Of a stretch of 7,075 bases of DNA, positions 7,056-7,075 are shown piece by piece. The notes under the pieces were generated by a model. That model was not told the origin of the DNA. It worked only from the letters and a program-made list of their open reading frames with translations, and did not search any database. The DNA is taken from NCBI GenBank assembly GCA_964431735.1, contig CAYSLJ010000249.1, positions 1-7,075 of the forward strand, written 5' to 3'. A program made the translations under genes and the position numbers. Numbering within the stretch: position 1 is the stretch's first letter; each line of letters opens with the position of its first letter. The stretch is from CALARM01 sp964431735 (GTDB lineage Bacteria; Vulcanimicrobiota; SpSt-956; JAKJGF01).

Positions 7056-7075
7056 CTTCCGGTGGGTGAGGCTCT
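7056..7075 (+). promoter_or_regulatory. 5' end of a probable M-box (ykoK) magnesium riboswitch, cut by the window edge
   Basis: CTTC at 7056-7059 followed by GGTGAGGCTC at 7065-7074 matches, as I recall it, the conserved 5' segment of the M-box family, where CUUC and GGUGAGGCUCC lie four bases apart in the Bacillus subtilis leader (five here). M-box RNAs sense Mg2+ and switch off transporter genes such as mgtE, corA or P-type ATPases by termination. The element sits on the + strand, downstream of the typA terminator, as expected for a new leader. No convincing promoter stands out before it: TAATAT (7038-7043) or TATTCT (7045-7050) could be a -10, but neither has a good -35. Only the first 20 or so of about 160 bases are visible. 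Confidence 0.6.

Overview
The window is AT-rich bacterial DNA. Both genes favour AGA for arginine and ATA for isoleucine. This codon use, the Gram-positive-type ribosome binding site and promoter, and a probable M-box leader at the right edge point to a low-GC Firmicute, possibly an anaerobic or gut lineage. That assignment is inference: no rRNA or other species marker is present.

Positions 1-4815 hold the 3' part of a very large nonribosomal peptide synthetase (NRPS) gene on the + strand. Its 5' end lies outside the window. The visible protein (1604 residues) reads: tail of an adenylation domain, carrier protein, condensation domain, second adenylation domain, second carrier protein, and a terminal NADPH-dependent thioester reductase. 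The end of the line is therefore A-T-C-A-T-R, the layout of AusA-type pyrazinone synthetases and of gut-bacterial peptide-aldehyde synthetases. All core motifs are intact and there is no frameshift. The reductase should release the peptide as an aldehyde or alcohol rather than as an acid or lactone.

Positions 4816-5070 (255 bases) are intergenic. They contain a strong candidate RNA structure directly after the NRPS stop (a 9-bp stem plus a crossing 7-bp stem, i.e. a possible pseudoknot), a weak terminator-like hairpin, a 12-bp perfect palindrome, and a sigma-A-like promoter with a ribosome binding site for the next gene.

Positions 5071-6876 encode TypA/BipA, a ribosome-associated translational GTPase. 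It has its own promoter and a clear rho-independent terminator, so it is a single-gene housekeeping unit that probably marks the right boundary of the NRPS locus.

Positions 6877-7075 are non-coding. After the typA terminator comes an imperfect 19-bp inverted repeat, whose three mismatches all become G-U pairs if the - strand is transcribed. The last 20 bases look like the 5' end of an M-box magnesium riboswitch reading rightwards, which predicts a magnesium transporter gene just past the window edge.
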